Source: an uncultured Eubacteriales bacterium
GTDB taxonomy: Bacteria; Bacillota; Clostridia; Christensenellales; UBA1242
Reading direction: 5' to 3'
Length of the DNA stretch: 30,693 bases
NCBI GenBank assembly: GCA_948806215.1
Contig: CAQIDI010000012.1
Span: forward strand, 1-30,693
In this document: piece by piece, positions 10,001 to 18,265 of the stretch
How the letters are laid out: each line of letters begins with the position of its first letter
Numbering within the stretch: the first letter of the stretch is position 1
Position numbers and translations under genes: made by a program
Notes under the pieces: model-generated
What the model saw: the letters and a program-made list of their open reading frames with translations, nothing else
The model's database searches: none
What the model was told of the DNA's origin: nothing

Positions 10001-13000
10001 TGGACAGGTATGAACATTCGTTTGTGGCTTGACGACCCAGATTATTATATGATTTCTATAACACAACAAAACGATGAAACCTACACAGGAATTGCTGTTG
10101 ATGTTGGTGATTATAATGCAAAATTAGATTTAAGATTAAGCGATACAAACCATATATTCACATTAGACCCTTCAAATTCGTTTGGCATTCAATTATCTCC
10201 AGATGGAACATCGGCAACAGTTTATCGTGAATGGCATATCGAAAAAGTTGTTGTGTCGGTTTCTAATGCAACTAACAAATGGGAATCGGTTAAAGATTTT
10301 GATGATAACTTTAACGAATACTCTTATCTTGTTCCAATTGTTGATCAAAACAATAATGCAGTTTTAGTTGAATATTTCACGGACCGTGATTTCACAAACA
10401 AAGTGCCAGATATAAAAGCAATAAATGTTACTCCGGGAACAATAGAAACATATTATGCTAGAGTTACAGTTGACCCAGACCATAGAGCAACACATAAAAT
10501 TGTTAACAGCGTTAATGGGCAAGATTATGCTTGGATAGCATTTACAGTAGGCGATACCAGATTACCAATTACAGTAACATTAAACTATGATGATACTGGC
10601 GTTACTTACACAGGTTCACCAATTAGTGTTATAGCTAAATATGGTGATATACCATTTGATATTACATATTTCAAGTTAGATGAAAATGGCGAATATATTC
10701 CTATGAACGAAGGCGAACAGCCAACTAATGTTGGAGTTTATCAAGTTCATATTGAGCCAACTAATCAAGAACATAAAGATGGCTATAACATAATCAATAA
10801 AGTGTTCTACTTATACATTAATCCAATTAAAGCAAATGTTTTAAGTTGGAAAATTGAACAAACAGAAAATTCTGATGGCTTAGAAATTCCAGAAGTATTA
10901 CTTTATTCTGATAGTGAAATCCCTAGTGATAGTTATGTTTATGTTATTTACGATGAAAATGGCAACGAAGTTAGTACTGAGGCTATTGAACATAACAGGC
11001 AATACACAATTAGCGTAAAAGTTGCCGATGGTGTAGATTATTTAGTTTTTGACGAAAACGATATTGAAGCAGGTTTAACAAGCTATTCGTTCCGCACAGG
11101 TTTTGGAGAAGGCGAAGAATACGAAACCTTAACAATTCCTACACTTGATAAAACACAAGTTACTTGGAACGGCGAAGAACAAACATTTGTAATTGTTGGT
11201 TGGGATAGCATTAAAGATTATGTTGATATTATTTCGGGAAACTTAAGCCAAACCGAAGTTGGAAATTATTCTGTAATACTACGCTTAAAATCGGGTGTTA
11301 GTGCTGTTTGGGAAGGCAATTCGCTAGATGATGTTGTTTTAAACTTTGAAATAACAAAATTAACAATTCAAAAACCAACTGCAACCGAAATTCGTTATAC
11401 TGGCAATGCAATTGATATTTTTGATTACTTAACTCCGGAAGCAAATTGGAGATTGTGGTTTGATGTTGTAGAAGGCAGTATCGATTCGATTCAAACAAAT
11501 GTTGGTGTTTATGTTTTAAGATTAAAACTTAAAGAACAATTTATAAACAACATTATTTGGGACGAAACAACCACATTTATGTTAAGTCGTGAAGCTGGCG
11601 ACGATATTATTGAAATCAATTGGGAAATTAAACCAGCGCAAATTAAAGGCGAATGGAAAAATGATAAAGGCTATTTAGAATTTGTTCCAGAAGACGAAAG
11701 CTTTAATCAATTATTTAAAGTTGTATATTTCGATGCCGAAGGAAACGAAGTTTTACCAGAAAACTTTATTCCGGGAGTAAAATATACCGCAAAACTTATG
11801 GTAATCGATCAAACAATTGCAGGAAACTACGAATTTGTTAGTGATGTAGAAAACTTTGAAATAGAGCAAGAGTTTGAATTTGAAAAACCAAAAACATTCT
11901 TTGAAAACGCTTTAGAATATGTAAAAACAAATTGGCGATGGTTTGCTATTGGTGGTGGTGCATTATTATTATTAATTATTTTAATTATAATTGTTGCATC
12001 TCGTAAAAAACGCAAAAAGAAAAAAGCTAAACAAAAAGAAGCAGAAGAAGCTAAAAAGGCAGAAGAAAAACTAAAAACCGAAAATAGTGACAAAGCAAAA
12101 TTAGAACTTGAAAAAGCGGAGTTAGAAAAGAAGTTGGCAGAAGCAAAATACCAACAAAACAACTTTAATCAAATGCCACAAAACTATGGTCAAGTTCCTC
12201 TAAATGCTTATAATCAAATGCCACCTAACAACTACAACCAAGTTCCATCTCAAACAAATCAACCATATACCCCTAACCATCAAGCACCAGTTAATGCAGC
12301 AGGCGAAGGTTATAGAAGCCAGTACGACATTGAACAAGACGAGCGATTAAGACGACTTGAAAAACGAGTTACACGAATTTATGATGTTGATGGAAACGAA
12401 ATTATTGACCCAGAAGACGAGTTAGAGTTACTAAGGGCAAAGGTTAGAAAACTTGAAAAGTTTAAGTTAGCTACCGAAGAAGAAAAATCACAAAATAAAC
12501 AACTAGCAAACACCGAAGCAATGCTTATGAATTTCTTATTGGATAAGTTTAAAAATAAACCAGATTGGTTGCCTTTCGATAACCAAGATATGGTTAATTA
12601 TCCACTTGATAAACTAATGGAAATTTATTCGCAGGCAAAAGACTTAATCGAAAACAAACTTTCAAATCAACCAAAAGAAATAAGAAAGGTTGAATCGCAA
12701 GCAAAAGGTTTCGAAAATAAGGTTGATAAATATACTGTTATGAAAGACGATTATCAGTATGAACGAATATTAGAAGAAATTCGTGGCTTGAAACAAGAAA
12801 ACAAAGAGCTTGCCGATAAGTTAGAAAAATCGGAAAAACGCCAAAGTGAAAAAGAGTTAGAAGAAACAAAGGCAAAGTTGTTAAAAAGCGAAGCTGAACT
12901 TGAAAAAGTTAAAGCCGAAAACAAACAACACGAACACGATAAATTATTTGATGAATTATCAAAAAAAAACGAACCACAACCGGTGACTCCAGTGATAAAT

Positions 13001-13303
13001 AAAAAGGTTTCTGTTAAACCAGAGTTTGAAGAAGCATTTAGCAATTTACCACAAAGTCAAAAGAAATATTTTAATACTCTTAAGGATTATGCTCTAAGCA
13101 AACCTAAAGCAAGAATTAAAAACACAAAATATAATTTATCGGTTGGCGTGGGAAATACTAATTACATTAAGTTTGCAGTTAAATACGATAATTTGGTTGC
13201 AAGTTTTGGCACAACCGAAGTAAAAATCGAAAATGAGAACTCGGTTGAAGATGCTAAAAAGCTAATTGATGAATGTGTTGCAAACTATTTAAATAGTAAG
13301 TAG
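7100..13303 (+). CDS. Giant membrane-anchored surface protein: DUF6273-like domain, MBG-type repeats, TM helix and large cytosolic coiled-coil tail
   Basis: The ATG at 7100 is chosen because GGAGG (7090-7094) sits 5 bases upstream; an in-frame TTG at 7079 would add seven residues but has no ribosome site. The product is 2067 residues. An N-terminal hydrophobic signal (1-36) precedes a DUF6273-like domain (about 113-358: FGGIEWTI, WLPSYTEI, NWLRSS, YRPCLHLDL). A long run of MBG/Ig-like repeats follows to about 1590, with recurring Y-[NT]-G-x-[EP] starts (YNGEEQ, YTGSPI, WNGEEQ, YTGNAI). One TM helix lies at 1612-1633 with a basic RKKRKKKKAK stop-transfer. The remaining about 430 residues should be cytosolic: Glu/Lys coiled coil (1645-1690), an Asn/Gln/Pro segment with repeated NQMP/NYxQVP (1684-1735), more coiled coil, and a small globular C-terminal domain (about 1970-2067). 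Such a tail is far larger than a simple anchor needs, which suggests cytoskeletal or signalling contact. Function is unknown; adhesin or sensor is inference. Confidence 0.8.
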   Translation: MKFASKLKMVVFSVLCCVFTFCMGTFFVGLGDYANAFTSTANSGTVLNLGNILVNNYATKDRKFDGDQLDKLYEKLTGTKGATLNSLAATFSKSAVNKFGSQVVQNPTINANKYNGKSNQDVIITFGGIEWTITSLTKDKVNGHYVATLLQATPSAAAMMSPWSDSNDSTYFKYTYPAVIYSTTKLRNEVLNANGCGWAEKSSSTTLVGANTQNANNKYAIFTMPSVSGSLTDFILTPAKIAYQETENYNAEVKNGYTWPNEAYGTPVGTLNGAHINNIKGKSHQGDWKDDYVWLPSYTEINGSNSIWQSSAAQREENTHNWLRSSFRGFFMTKAASGIYGYTANSNIGYRPCLHLDLTAAENNSIRKVTAPTNVSVEYNGEEQAINTTNAPWYNSAVMDLKYDDDLNVHTDKCKIGVTISLTNENYYFEGMDVATRSTRVIFEISGIKCPASDIYLSYDGEEHKDSTIKSQTWWNDDYLTVDYVDSGNYTDAGEYVVSLTLSDDNISFPGYDESLRTIEIKIVIEKVGLTMQPFTIDDQTGLPTSPLMPTLAAYPDRDTELGIEPEFALEYKKVSAASWTTTPPSVAGDYVARVYIVNAEECNYVLDNNIEVPFEKAKQNVTLAFFVDENGEAGVQDTDGVGTTLVVEYTGVQQSFKLVNTLDHTALNDATILACGGGLRYDKATGIFTAKSVGTYTVTISLADGGANTRWANYAQDPSITRVINLVIEKAKLNVVVENDTLTSWSNGTRDNIVVNITGVVNDEPVKVNVFYTSTPNGGTTSAPIQVAESNMVNSDGKITVTIDLATFRAETSYNLYAELDSSSTINNNYQLISPGKIFDFFILTATISKIDVEWILNNVAYSSQVVTDGVSVDYNRLEYTMDVNELLLPSGVSYTYKTKTGTFSTEYEEGLHSGTDAFDYETVVKFTANPGYEFAQGLQTEYVITWKINPKQVELSTIPWPESYTWTGMNIRLWLDDPDYYMISITQQNDETYTGIAVDVGDYNAKLDLRLSDTNHIFTLDPSNSFGIQLSPDGTSATVYREWHIEKVVVSVSNATNKWESVKDFDDNFNEYSYLVPIVDQNNNAVLVEYFTDRDFTNKVPDIKAINVTPGTIETYYARVTVDPDHRATHKIVNSVNGQDYAWIAFTVGDTRLPITVTLNYDDTGVTYTGSPISVIAKYGDIPFDITYFKLDENGEYIPMNEGEQPTNVGVYQVHIEPTNQEHKDGYNIINKVFYLYINPIKANVLSWKIEQTENSDGLEIPEVLLYSDSEIPSDSYVYVIYDENGNEVSTEAIEHNRQYTISVKVADGVDYLVFDENDIEAGLTSYSFRTGFGEGEEYETLTIPTLDKTQVTWNGEEQTFVIVGWDSIKDYVDIISGNLSQTEVGNYSVILRLKSGVSAVWEGNSLDDVVLNFEITKLTIQKPTATEIRYTGNAIDIFDYLTPEANWRLWFDVVEGSIDSIQTNVGVYVLRLKLKEQFINNIIWDETTTFMLSREAGDDIIEINWEIKPAQIKGEWKNDKGYLEFVPEDESFNQLFKVVYFDAEGNEVLPENFIPGVKYTAKLMVIDQTIAGNYEFVSDVENFEIEQEFEFEKPKTFFENALEYVKTNWRWFAIGGGALLLLIILIIIVASRKKRKKKKAKQKEAEEAKKAEEKLKTENSDKAKLELEKAELEKKLAEAKYQQNNFNQMPQNYGQVPLNAYNQMPPNNYNQVPSQTNQPYTPNHQAPVNAAGEGYRSQYDIEQDERLRRLEKRVTRIYDVDGNEIIDPEDELELLRAKVRKLEKFKLATEEEKSQNKQLANTEAMLMNFLLDKFKNKPDWLPFDNQDMVNYPLDKLMEIYSQAKDLIENKLSNQPKEIRKVESQAKGFENKVDKYTVMKDDYQYERILEEIRGLKQENKELADKLEKSEKRQSEKELEETKAKLLKSEAELEKVKAENKQHEHDKLFDELSKKNEPQPVTPVINKKVSVKPEFEEAFSNLPQSQKKYFNTLKDYALSKPKARIKNTKYNLSVGVGNTNYIKFAVKYDNLVASFGTTEVKIENENSVEDAKKLIDECVANYLNSK

Positions 13304-13308
13304 GCAAT

Positions 13309-13340
13309 AAAAGATGGATAGTTTTATCCATCTTTTTTTA
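13309..13340 (+). terminator. Rho-independent terminator after the MBG surface protein gene
   Basis: Perfect 10-bp stem AAGATGGATA (13311-13320) with TATCCATCTT (13325-13334), loop GTTT, followed by a T-run. Confidence 0.85.
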
Positions 13341-13438
13341 ATTATTTGCTTAAAAAAATACTACTAATAATATTGTTATTATCTTTGTTAAATATATATA
13401 ATATATTATAATATAATAAACTTAAAAATTTTTTCTAT

Positions 13439-13467
13439 TTGAAAAATAATTATTACTTTGTTATAAT
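13439..13467 (+). promoter_or_regulatory. Strong promoter of the two-TM PH-like protein gene
   Basis: TTGAAA (13439-13444), 17-bp spacer, TATAAT (13462-13467) preceded by TTTG-T, an extended -10. The predicted start at about 13474 coincides with the first base of the AAAGAGG ribosome site, so the leader would be only about 14 nt. Confidence 0.7.
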
Positions 13468-13487
13468 TTATTTAAAGAGGATTAATA

Positions 13488-14150
13488 ATGACAAAAAGAG
13501 AAAAATTGTGTTTAGAAAAAAGAAATATTGATGGGCAAGAAAACGAAACATTTTGCAAACATTATGTTAAAAAGTTTGGTGGTTATTTATTTCATTTGTT
13601 TTTTGGCTTTCAAAATTTTATGCTTTTTTTATCTGGCGTAGTTATGACATTATTTTGTTACATTATTTTTAATGGTCGTCAACACGTTGAAATTATGTCT
13701 AAGTGCATAGGATATGGACTAATTATAATTTTTTATTTTTTCTGGATATATTTTATTGTTAGAGGCTTGTGGTATTGGAAATATACAAAGCACATTTTTG
13801 TTACTAACGAAGGCATTTGGGTTATGAGTTTCAGCATAAATGGCTGGAATCCAAATTTTATGGGTGAACGAGTGTTTTGGTCGGCTAGCTGGTCGCTTTA
13901 TACTTGGACTGAACTAAAAAAAGTTTCTGATAGCAACGAAGGAAATCCTAAAAGAGATGCTTTCGAAAAAATTGATGATTTTGTTATTAGATTAACTGGT
14001 TTAAAAACTATTTATCTAACACGATGGGATGGTATTGGAAGAATTGATTTCTTATCGAAAAAAGATGCTCAAGATATTTTAGATTGCACTAAAGAACAAA
14101 AGAAGCCAAAAAGAAAAAAGAAAAAACAAAACGATAAAATTTCTGACTAA
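13488..14150 (+). CDS. Two-TM membrane protein with PH-like C-terminal domain
   Basis: 220 residues. Two hydrophobic helices (about 42-62 and 74-93) are followed by a soluble part that starts KHIFVTNEGIWV, which resembles the first strands of bacterial PH (bPH/YdbS-like) domains, and continues through aromatic-rich strands (FWSASWSLYTWTELKKV) to about 205. The last residues are a strongly basic KKPKRKKKK tail. The start has AAAGAGG 7 bases upstream. The gene has its own promoter and terminator, so it is probably monocistronic. The bPH assignment is tentative, by pattern only. A second protein with the same two-TM-plus-PH layout is encoded at 30007-30567. Function unknown. Confidence 0.6.
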   Translation: MTKREKLCLEKRNIDGQENETFCKHYVKKFGGYLFHLFFGFQNFMLFLSGVVMTLFCYIIFNGRQHVEIMSKCIGYGLIIIFYFFWIYFIVRGLWYWKYTKHIFVTNEGIWVMSFSINGWNPNFMGERVFWSASWSLYTWTELKKVSDSNEGNPKRDAFEKIDDFVIRLTGLKTIYLTRWDGIGRIDFLSKKDAQDILDCTKEQKKPKRKKKKQNDKISD

Positions 14151-14153
14151 TTT

Positions 14154-14197
14154 AAAACTCCTAATTTATATTATTAAAATAAATTAGGAGTTTTTTA
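14154..14197 (+). terminator. Rho-independent terminator
   Basis: A 16-bp perfect stem, AAAACTCCTAATTTAT (14154-14169) with its complement at 14179-14194, has a 9-base loop and a T-run. It is the strongest hairpin in the window. Confidence 0.9.
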
Positions 14198-14235
14198 TTT
14201 TGTTATTAAACATATTATTTTGTTTTTTTAACTTA

Positions 14236-14246
14236 TGTGTTAAAAT
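14236..14246 (+). promoter_or_regulatory. Extended -10 promoter of the ABC exporter gene
   Basis: TGTG-T-TAAAAT with no clear -35; start near 14253, just upstream of AAAGGTG and the ATG at 14275. The same 11-mer occurs before the gene at 26486. Confidence 0.55.
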
Positions 14247-14274
14247 AAATTCAAAAAAACTTTAAAGGTGAACT

Positions 14275-16047
14275 ATGAAGTTTGATATTGAAGAAAAAAA
14301 GTCGTTAAAGGGCTATAAGAACTTAAAACATTATTTAAAATACTTTTTAAAATATAAATGGTTATGTTTTGGTTTTTGGTTTAGCTTAATTTGCACCGGA
14401 GTTATTAGTTTCTTTGCACCATTGGCACTTGGAGAAGTTATTTCTGCTATGACAGTTACGCAGGATTTTGATGCGGCAAAAACCTATGCGTTAATATTTG
14501 CAGGCATCGAACTACTAGGCGTTATTGTTTATTTAATTAGAGTTCCGTTTTTTAAACAATTGGAAAACAATGTTAAAAAGGATGTTAAACTTGAAATTAT
14601 AAAGGATAGTTTTAACATAAACATTGGCGAATACGAAAAACTGGGTAATGGAACTTTTATTACAAGATTAACTAACGACCTAGATTCGCTAGCAACATCG
14701 TTTAAACGCATAAGCGAAACTATTGTTGATTTTATTTCTAAAATAGGCTTTATTGTTTTTGTGTGCGTTATTAATTATTGGCTAGGATTATTTTTAATTT
14801 CATTCATAATTATTAGATATTTAATTTATCAAGTAAGAATGCACTATTTTGCAATTATGAAACCAAGGGTTTTAAAGAAAAACGAATACATTAATTCTAT
14901 GATAGGCGAATCTATTAGGGGAATTAAAGATATTAAAACTTTGGGTTTAAGTTCTAACTTAATTGAAAGATTTGATTATTTGCAAACCGATTATGCTAAA
15001 GATGATAATAAAGAATGGTATGTTGGTTCGGCGTTATACCATTCTGCAAATGTTGTTAGCATTATTTGTAACCTATTATTTATTTTCCTATGCGTGTTTT
15101 TAATTGGTAAGGGCAGTTTAAATTTGGCTGTGTTCTATTCGGTTTATGTTTATAAAAATAGTGTTATGGAATTTGCCGTGCATCTTGGAAATTTACAAGA
15201 TTACTTTAAAGAAATCGAAATTTCGGCTAGTCGTGTTTTTGGATTAACAAATCAAGAAACCTACTTACACGATAAATTTGGTAATGTTAAATTGCCATTG
15301 TTTCAAGGAAATATCGAATTTAAAGATGTTACATTTGAATATGTTGAAAACGAAAAGATATTAGATAATATTAGTTTTAAAATAAAGCCAAATTCACACG
15401 TGGCATTTGTTGGCGAAAGTGGTTGTGGAAAAAGCACCATTGTGGCACTTATTTGTAAACTTTATGACCCAAGCCAAGGAGTTATATTATTCGACGATAT
15501 AAACTCTATGTCGCTTGACCAAAGCTTTGGAAAAAATGTTGCTATGGTTAACCAATATCCATATTTGTTTAATTTAACTATTCGAGAAAATATGCAACTA
15601 GTAAAACCAGAAGTAACCGATGAAGAAATTTATGATGTTTTAAAGTTTGCAAATGCTTACCAATTTGTTTCGGAACTACCGCTAAAACTTGATAGTTATT
15701 TAGGGGAAGGCGGAACTAGGTTAAGCGGTGGTCAAAAGCAACGAATTTGCATTGCAAGAGCACTTTTAAAAAATTCTAAAATTATTATATTTGACGAAGC
15801 CACTTCGGCATTAGATAACATTTCTCAACAACACATTATGGATTCTGTAGAAACTCTTAAAGCCGATAAAACAATAATAACAATTGCTCACAGGCTTTCT
15901 ACCATTGAAAATTGCGATGTTATTTATTTTGTTGATAAAGGCAAAATTATGGATTATGGAACTCACGAGCATTTGCTTAAAAACAACAAAAAATATGCAA
16001 CGCTTTATAACAAACAAAAACGAGAAAAACAAGTGGAAGAAGAATAA
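14275..16047 (+). CDS. ABC exporter half-transporter (fused transmembrane and ATPase domains, MsbA/LmrA type)
   Basis: 590 residues. The N-terminal half (about 20-330) is a type IV exporter membrane domain with several hydrophobic helices and the usual GNGTFITRLTND-like coupling region near 125. The ATPase half has Walker A GESGCGKST (380-388), a Q-loop in VNQYPYLF, the signature LSGGQKQR (483-490), Walker B IIIFDEATSAL with D507-E508, and the switch H539 (IAHR). All catalytic elements are present, so it should be active. It should work as a homodimer, since no partner half-transporter is adjacent. Family members export drugs, lipids or peptides; nothing nearby fixes the substrate. AAAGGTG lies 4 bases before the ATG. 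It is flanked by its own promoter and a bidirectional terminator. Confidence 0.9.
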   Translation: MKFDIEEKKSLKGYKNLKHYLKYFLKYKWLCFGFWFSLICTGVISFFAPLALGEVISAMTVTQDFDAAKTYALIFAGIELLGVIVYLIRVPFFKQLENNVKKDVKLEIIKDSFNINIGEYEKLGNGTFITRLTNDLDSLATSFKRISETIVDFISKIGFIVFVCVINYWLGLFLISFIIIRYLIYQVRMHYFAIMKPRVLKKNEYINSMIGESIRGIKDIKTLGLSSNLIERFDYLQTDYAKDDNKEWYVGSALYHSANVVSIICNLLFIFLCVFLIGKGSLNLAVFYSVYVYKNSVMEFAVHLGNLQDYFKEIEISASRVFGLTNQETYLHDKFGNVKLPLFQGNIEFKDVTFEYVENEKILDNISFKIKPNSHVAFVGESGCGKSTIVALICKLYDPSQGVILFDDINSMSLDQSFGKNVAMVNQYPYLFNLTIRENMQLVKPEVTDEEIYDVLKFANAYQFVSELPLKLDSYLGEGGTRLSGGQKQRICIARALLKNSKIIIFDEATSALDNISQQHIMDSVETLKADKTIITIAHRLSTIENCDVIYFVDKGKIMDYGTHEHLLKNNKKYATLYNKQKREKQVEEE

Positions 16048-16049
16048 AA

Positions 16050-16078
16050 AAAGAAGCAAATTTTGCTTCTTTTTTTTA
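16050..16078. terminator. Bidirectional terminator between convergent genes
   Basis: An AGAAGCAAA/TTTTGCTTCT inverted repeat (16052-16070) is flanked by A-runs and T-runs. It lies between the ABC exporter stop and the stop of the convergent lipoprotein gene, and serves both. Confidence 0.8.
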
Positions 16079-16948
16079 AATTTCTCGAATATAAATAACA
16101 ATGTGTTCTCTTTCATACATAATCATTGTGCTATAGGTTGTGTTATCAACTTTATATTTTGGAGTAAAATTTATTCTTCCGTCAAATTCACTATAAATAA
16201 AAGGATTATTATAGCTATCTAATGGTTTTAATGTGTAATCTGAATTTACATTATATTCGTTAAATAGTTTTTGAATAAATTCTAGGTAAACTTCTTTAGT
16301 AGTGTTTTCTATCGATAATTGAGCAGTATAGGAACCATTGTTTGATATTAACTTACCCAAAACATCTCCTTGTGGAGCAGTTAAGTTATTTAAACCTAAA
16401 ATATTTAATTCTTCGGTAGTAAACCAAGTTTTATCAGAACTTTCAATATCCCAAATTTCGTGTGATATAGATTCGCGGTGTTCTTTTATTAGCGATAAAA
16501 TAATTTGATCTTTTTTGTAATTAACATTATTAATATTATAGTCGTTAATAAAATATAAAATAGAACAAGCATATTGTGTTTCATTAACACTATAATAAGC
16601 ATTAAAGCTAATAACATCTGTATTGTTTTCAACTAATTCTTCTAAGGAACTAGCAACTTTATTGCTTTCGTTAATATTTGCTGGAATTTTTGTGTAGCAC
16701 TGATTTGCTAAATCGTTAAAAATGGTTTCTGTTCCATTATTCCAAGTAATAATAAGTTTAGAATCGTTGTTTTTATTGCTACTTTCAATTTTGCTAATTT
16801 TTAATTCTGGTAAAGTTAAAGTTTCGCTTGTTAGAGCAACATTTTCCCAGTCTTTACTAGTTGGTTGTGTTTTGTTACAAGCACTAAGTAAAAATAAACA
16901 AGGAACAATAAATAAAAATGCAAATAATGTGCTTAAATGTTTTTTCAT
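16076..16948 (-). CDS. Predicted lipoprotein of unknown function
   Basis: 290 residues. The N-terminus MKKHLSTLFAFLFIVPC leads to a lipobox L21-S-A-C24, so it should be lipid-anchored to the outer face of the membrane after cleavage before C24. The rest is soluble, Asn/Ser/Thr-rich and looks mostly beta-structured; it has no enzyme motif that I recognise. AGGAGA lies shortly before the ATG. It is divergent from the HD gene at 17079 and convergent with the ABC exporter, and forms a single-gene unit. No function is assigned. Confidence 0.75.
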   Translation of the reverse strand: MKKHLSTLFAFLFIVPCLFLLSACNKTQPTSKDWENVALTSETLTLPELKISKIESSNKNNDSKLIITWNNGTETIFNDLANQCYTKIPANINESNKVASSLEELVENNTDVISFNAYYSVNETQYACSILYFINDYNINNVNYKKDQIILSLIKEHRESISHEIWDIESSDKTWFTTEELNILGLNNLTAPQGDVLGKLISNNGSYTAQLSIENTTKEVYLEFIQKLFNEYNVNSDYTLKPLDSYNNPFIYSEFDGRINFTPKYKVDNTTYSTMIMYEREHIVIYIREI

Positions 16949-16971
16949 AATATATCTCCTAATTTTTTATA

Positions 16972-17000
16972 ATTATATTATAAAATTTAAGTGTTGTAAA
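16972..17000 (-). promoter_or_regulatory. Promoter of the lipoprotein gene
   Basis: On the minus strand TTTACA (plus 16995-17000), 17-bp spacer, TATAAT (plus 16972-16977). Confidence 0.6.
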
Positions 17001-17017
17001 TAAAATTTTTTTATTTA

Positions 17018-17050
17018 AATTTATGATAATTTTAGAATTTATGATAAAAT
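17018..17050 (+). promoter_or_regulatory. Extended -10 promoter of the HD-domain gene, with a duplicated upstream copy
   Basis: TATG-A-TAAAAT at 17040-17050 is a good extended -10. The 11-mer AATTTATGATA occurs at 17018-17028 and again at 17036-17046, so a weaker second -10 lies 18 bp upstream. Confidence 0.5.
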
Positions 17051-17078
17051 TATTTTAGTTAAATAGGTTGGAGAAAAA

Positions 17079-17771
17079 ATGGATAATAAAGAAGTTTTAA
17101 CAAATATTTTGTTGTCAGAAAATGTTACTCAAAATTTTTATAGCGAATTTAATAATAATTTAGAGTTTAAAAATTGGCTAAATAAAATTTTGCCAGAAGT
17201 TGAACTTTGCGAAAAGCAAAAGCAAAACAATCCTTGGCATTTATATAATGTTTTAGGCCATATTTTAAAATCGGTGGAAGAAATTAATAAACAAACCAAG
17301 CATTTAAGTTTTGATATTAGAAAAATGCTTAGCTATGTAATGCTATTGCACGATATAGGTAAGCCTGCAACTTATATTGTTCGAGAAAAAAATGGAAAAC
17401 TTATTGATAGTTTTTTTTATCACAACCTAGAAAGTGAAAAAATAGCAGGGCGGGTTTTAAACCAATTTGACTTTGATAAAAACGAAATTTTAATTATGCA
17501 AAAATTAATTAATAAACACGATGTTTTTATGTTTATTAAGGATTTTAAAACCAATAATCCGCATTGGCGAACACTTAGCGATAAAGTGGTGCTAGACGAA
17601 ATAAACGATTTAAACCAGGTTGGAAATGGTTTTGAATTGATACAATATTTAATTTATGTTGGACGAGCTGACAGCAGAGCACAAAATCCAAAACTTGCAG
17701 GGGAAAGTTTAAGAATGCTAGATAAATTTGAAAAAATATATTTAGATTTAAAACAAAAAAACAATGTGTAA
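17079..17771 (+). CDS. Stand-alone HD-domain phosphohydrolase, related to the HD part of tRNA nucleotidyltransferases
   Basis: 230 residues. The HD motif set is visible: H61 (VLGHILKSV), H91-D92 (LLHDIGKP), H115 (FFYHNLESEKIA) and H147-D148 (NKHDVF). The order and wording match the HD domain found in CCA-adding-enzyme-like proteins, but the nucleotidyltransferase domain is absent, so the protein is HD only with a short N-terminal extension. HD proteins are metal-dependent phosphohydrolases acting on nucleotides or RNA ends; the substrate cannot be told from sequence. GGAG lies 5 bases before the ATG. A Nudix hydrolase follows under its own promoter. Confidence 0.75.
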   Translation: MDNKEVLTNILLSENVTQNFYSEFNNNLEFKNWLNKILPEVELCEKQKQNNPWHLYNVLGHILKSVEEINKQTKHLSFDIRKMLSYVMLLHDIGKPATYIVREKNGKLIDSFFYHNLESEKIAGRVLNQFDFDKNEILIMQKLINKHDVFMFIKDFKTNNPHWRTLSDKVVLDEINDLNQVGNGFELIQYLIYVGRADSRAQNPKLAGESLRMLDKFEKIYLDLKQKNNV

Positions 17772-17786
17772 AGGCATTGTTTTTAT
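17757..17786 (+). terminator. Rho-independent terminator overlapping the HD gene stop codon
   Basis: AAAACAATG pairs with CATTGTTTTT. The last codons and the TAA (17769-17771) lie inside the hairpin, and a T-run follows. Confidence 0.75.
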
Positions 17787-17828
17787 TTTTTCAAAAGTTT
17801 TATTATTTGGCTGTGTGAAAGTTATTAA

Positions 17829-17839
17829 TATGATAAAAT
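17829..17839 (+). promoter_or_regulatory. Extended -10 promoter of the Nudix gene
   Basis: TATG-A-TAAAAT, identical to the 11-mer before the HD gene. There is no clear -35. Confidence 0.5.
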
Positions 17840-17869
17840 AATAAAAATTTAAGTTATAAGGATAATGTT

Positions 17870-18265
17870 ATGAAACATATTGAAGTAGTTGCAGGAATAA
17901 TAGAGCATAACGGTAAAATTTTGTGTATGCAACGAGATAAAGGAAAATTTGATTATGTTTCCTATAAGTGGGAGTTTCCGGGTGGTAAAATTGAATTTGG
18001 CGAAACCAAAGAACAAGCATTAAAGCGAGAACTTAACGAAGAAATGGAATTAGAAATTGAAATATTAAAACCTTTTTTACAGGTTAATCACACCTATCCC
18101 GATTTTACTATGAATATGTATAGTTTTATTTGTTTAGCAAAAAGCAAAAAATTTAAACTAAATGTTCATAAAGATTTTAAGTGGTTAAGCATTAACAAAC
18201 TAAAAACTCTTGATTGGGCACCAGCAGATATGCCTATTGTGGATAAATTAATAAATAAAAAATAG
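17870..18265 (+). CDS. MutT-like Nudix hydrolase (nucleoside triphosphate pyrophosphohydrolase)
   Basis: 131 residues, the usual size for single-domain MutT relatives. The Nudix box runs from G39 to L61: G39, E45, R53-E54-L55 and E57-E58 follow the G-x5-E-x7-R-E-U-x-E-E pattern. The Gly usually found near the box end is E60, seen in some MutT relatives. The C-terminal WLSINKLKTLDWAPAD matches the MutT/CTP pyrophosphohydrolase pattern. Such enzymes hydrolyse oxidised or non-canonical (d)NTPs to monophosphate and pyrophosphate; the exact substrate is not predictable. AAGGA precedes the ATG by 7 bases. Flanked by its own promoter and terminator. Confidence 0.85.
   Translation: MKHIEVVAGIIEHNGKILCMQRDKGKFDYVSYKWEFPGGKIEFGETKEQALKRELNEEMELEIEILKPFLQVNHTYPDFTMNMYSFICLAKSKKFKLNVHKDFKWLSINKLKTLDWAPADMPIVDKLINKK

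Noticed and set aside
11827..13044. Minus-strand open frames inside the MBG surface protein gene
   Set aside because: Ser/Phe-rich composition is what the complement of Glu/Lys coiled-coil codons gives; no ribosome site.
15884..16222. Plus-strand open frame spanning the end of the ABC exporter and the terminator
   Set aside because: It runs out of frame through the exporter gene and the hairpin into the antisense of the lipoprotein gene.
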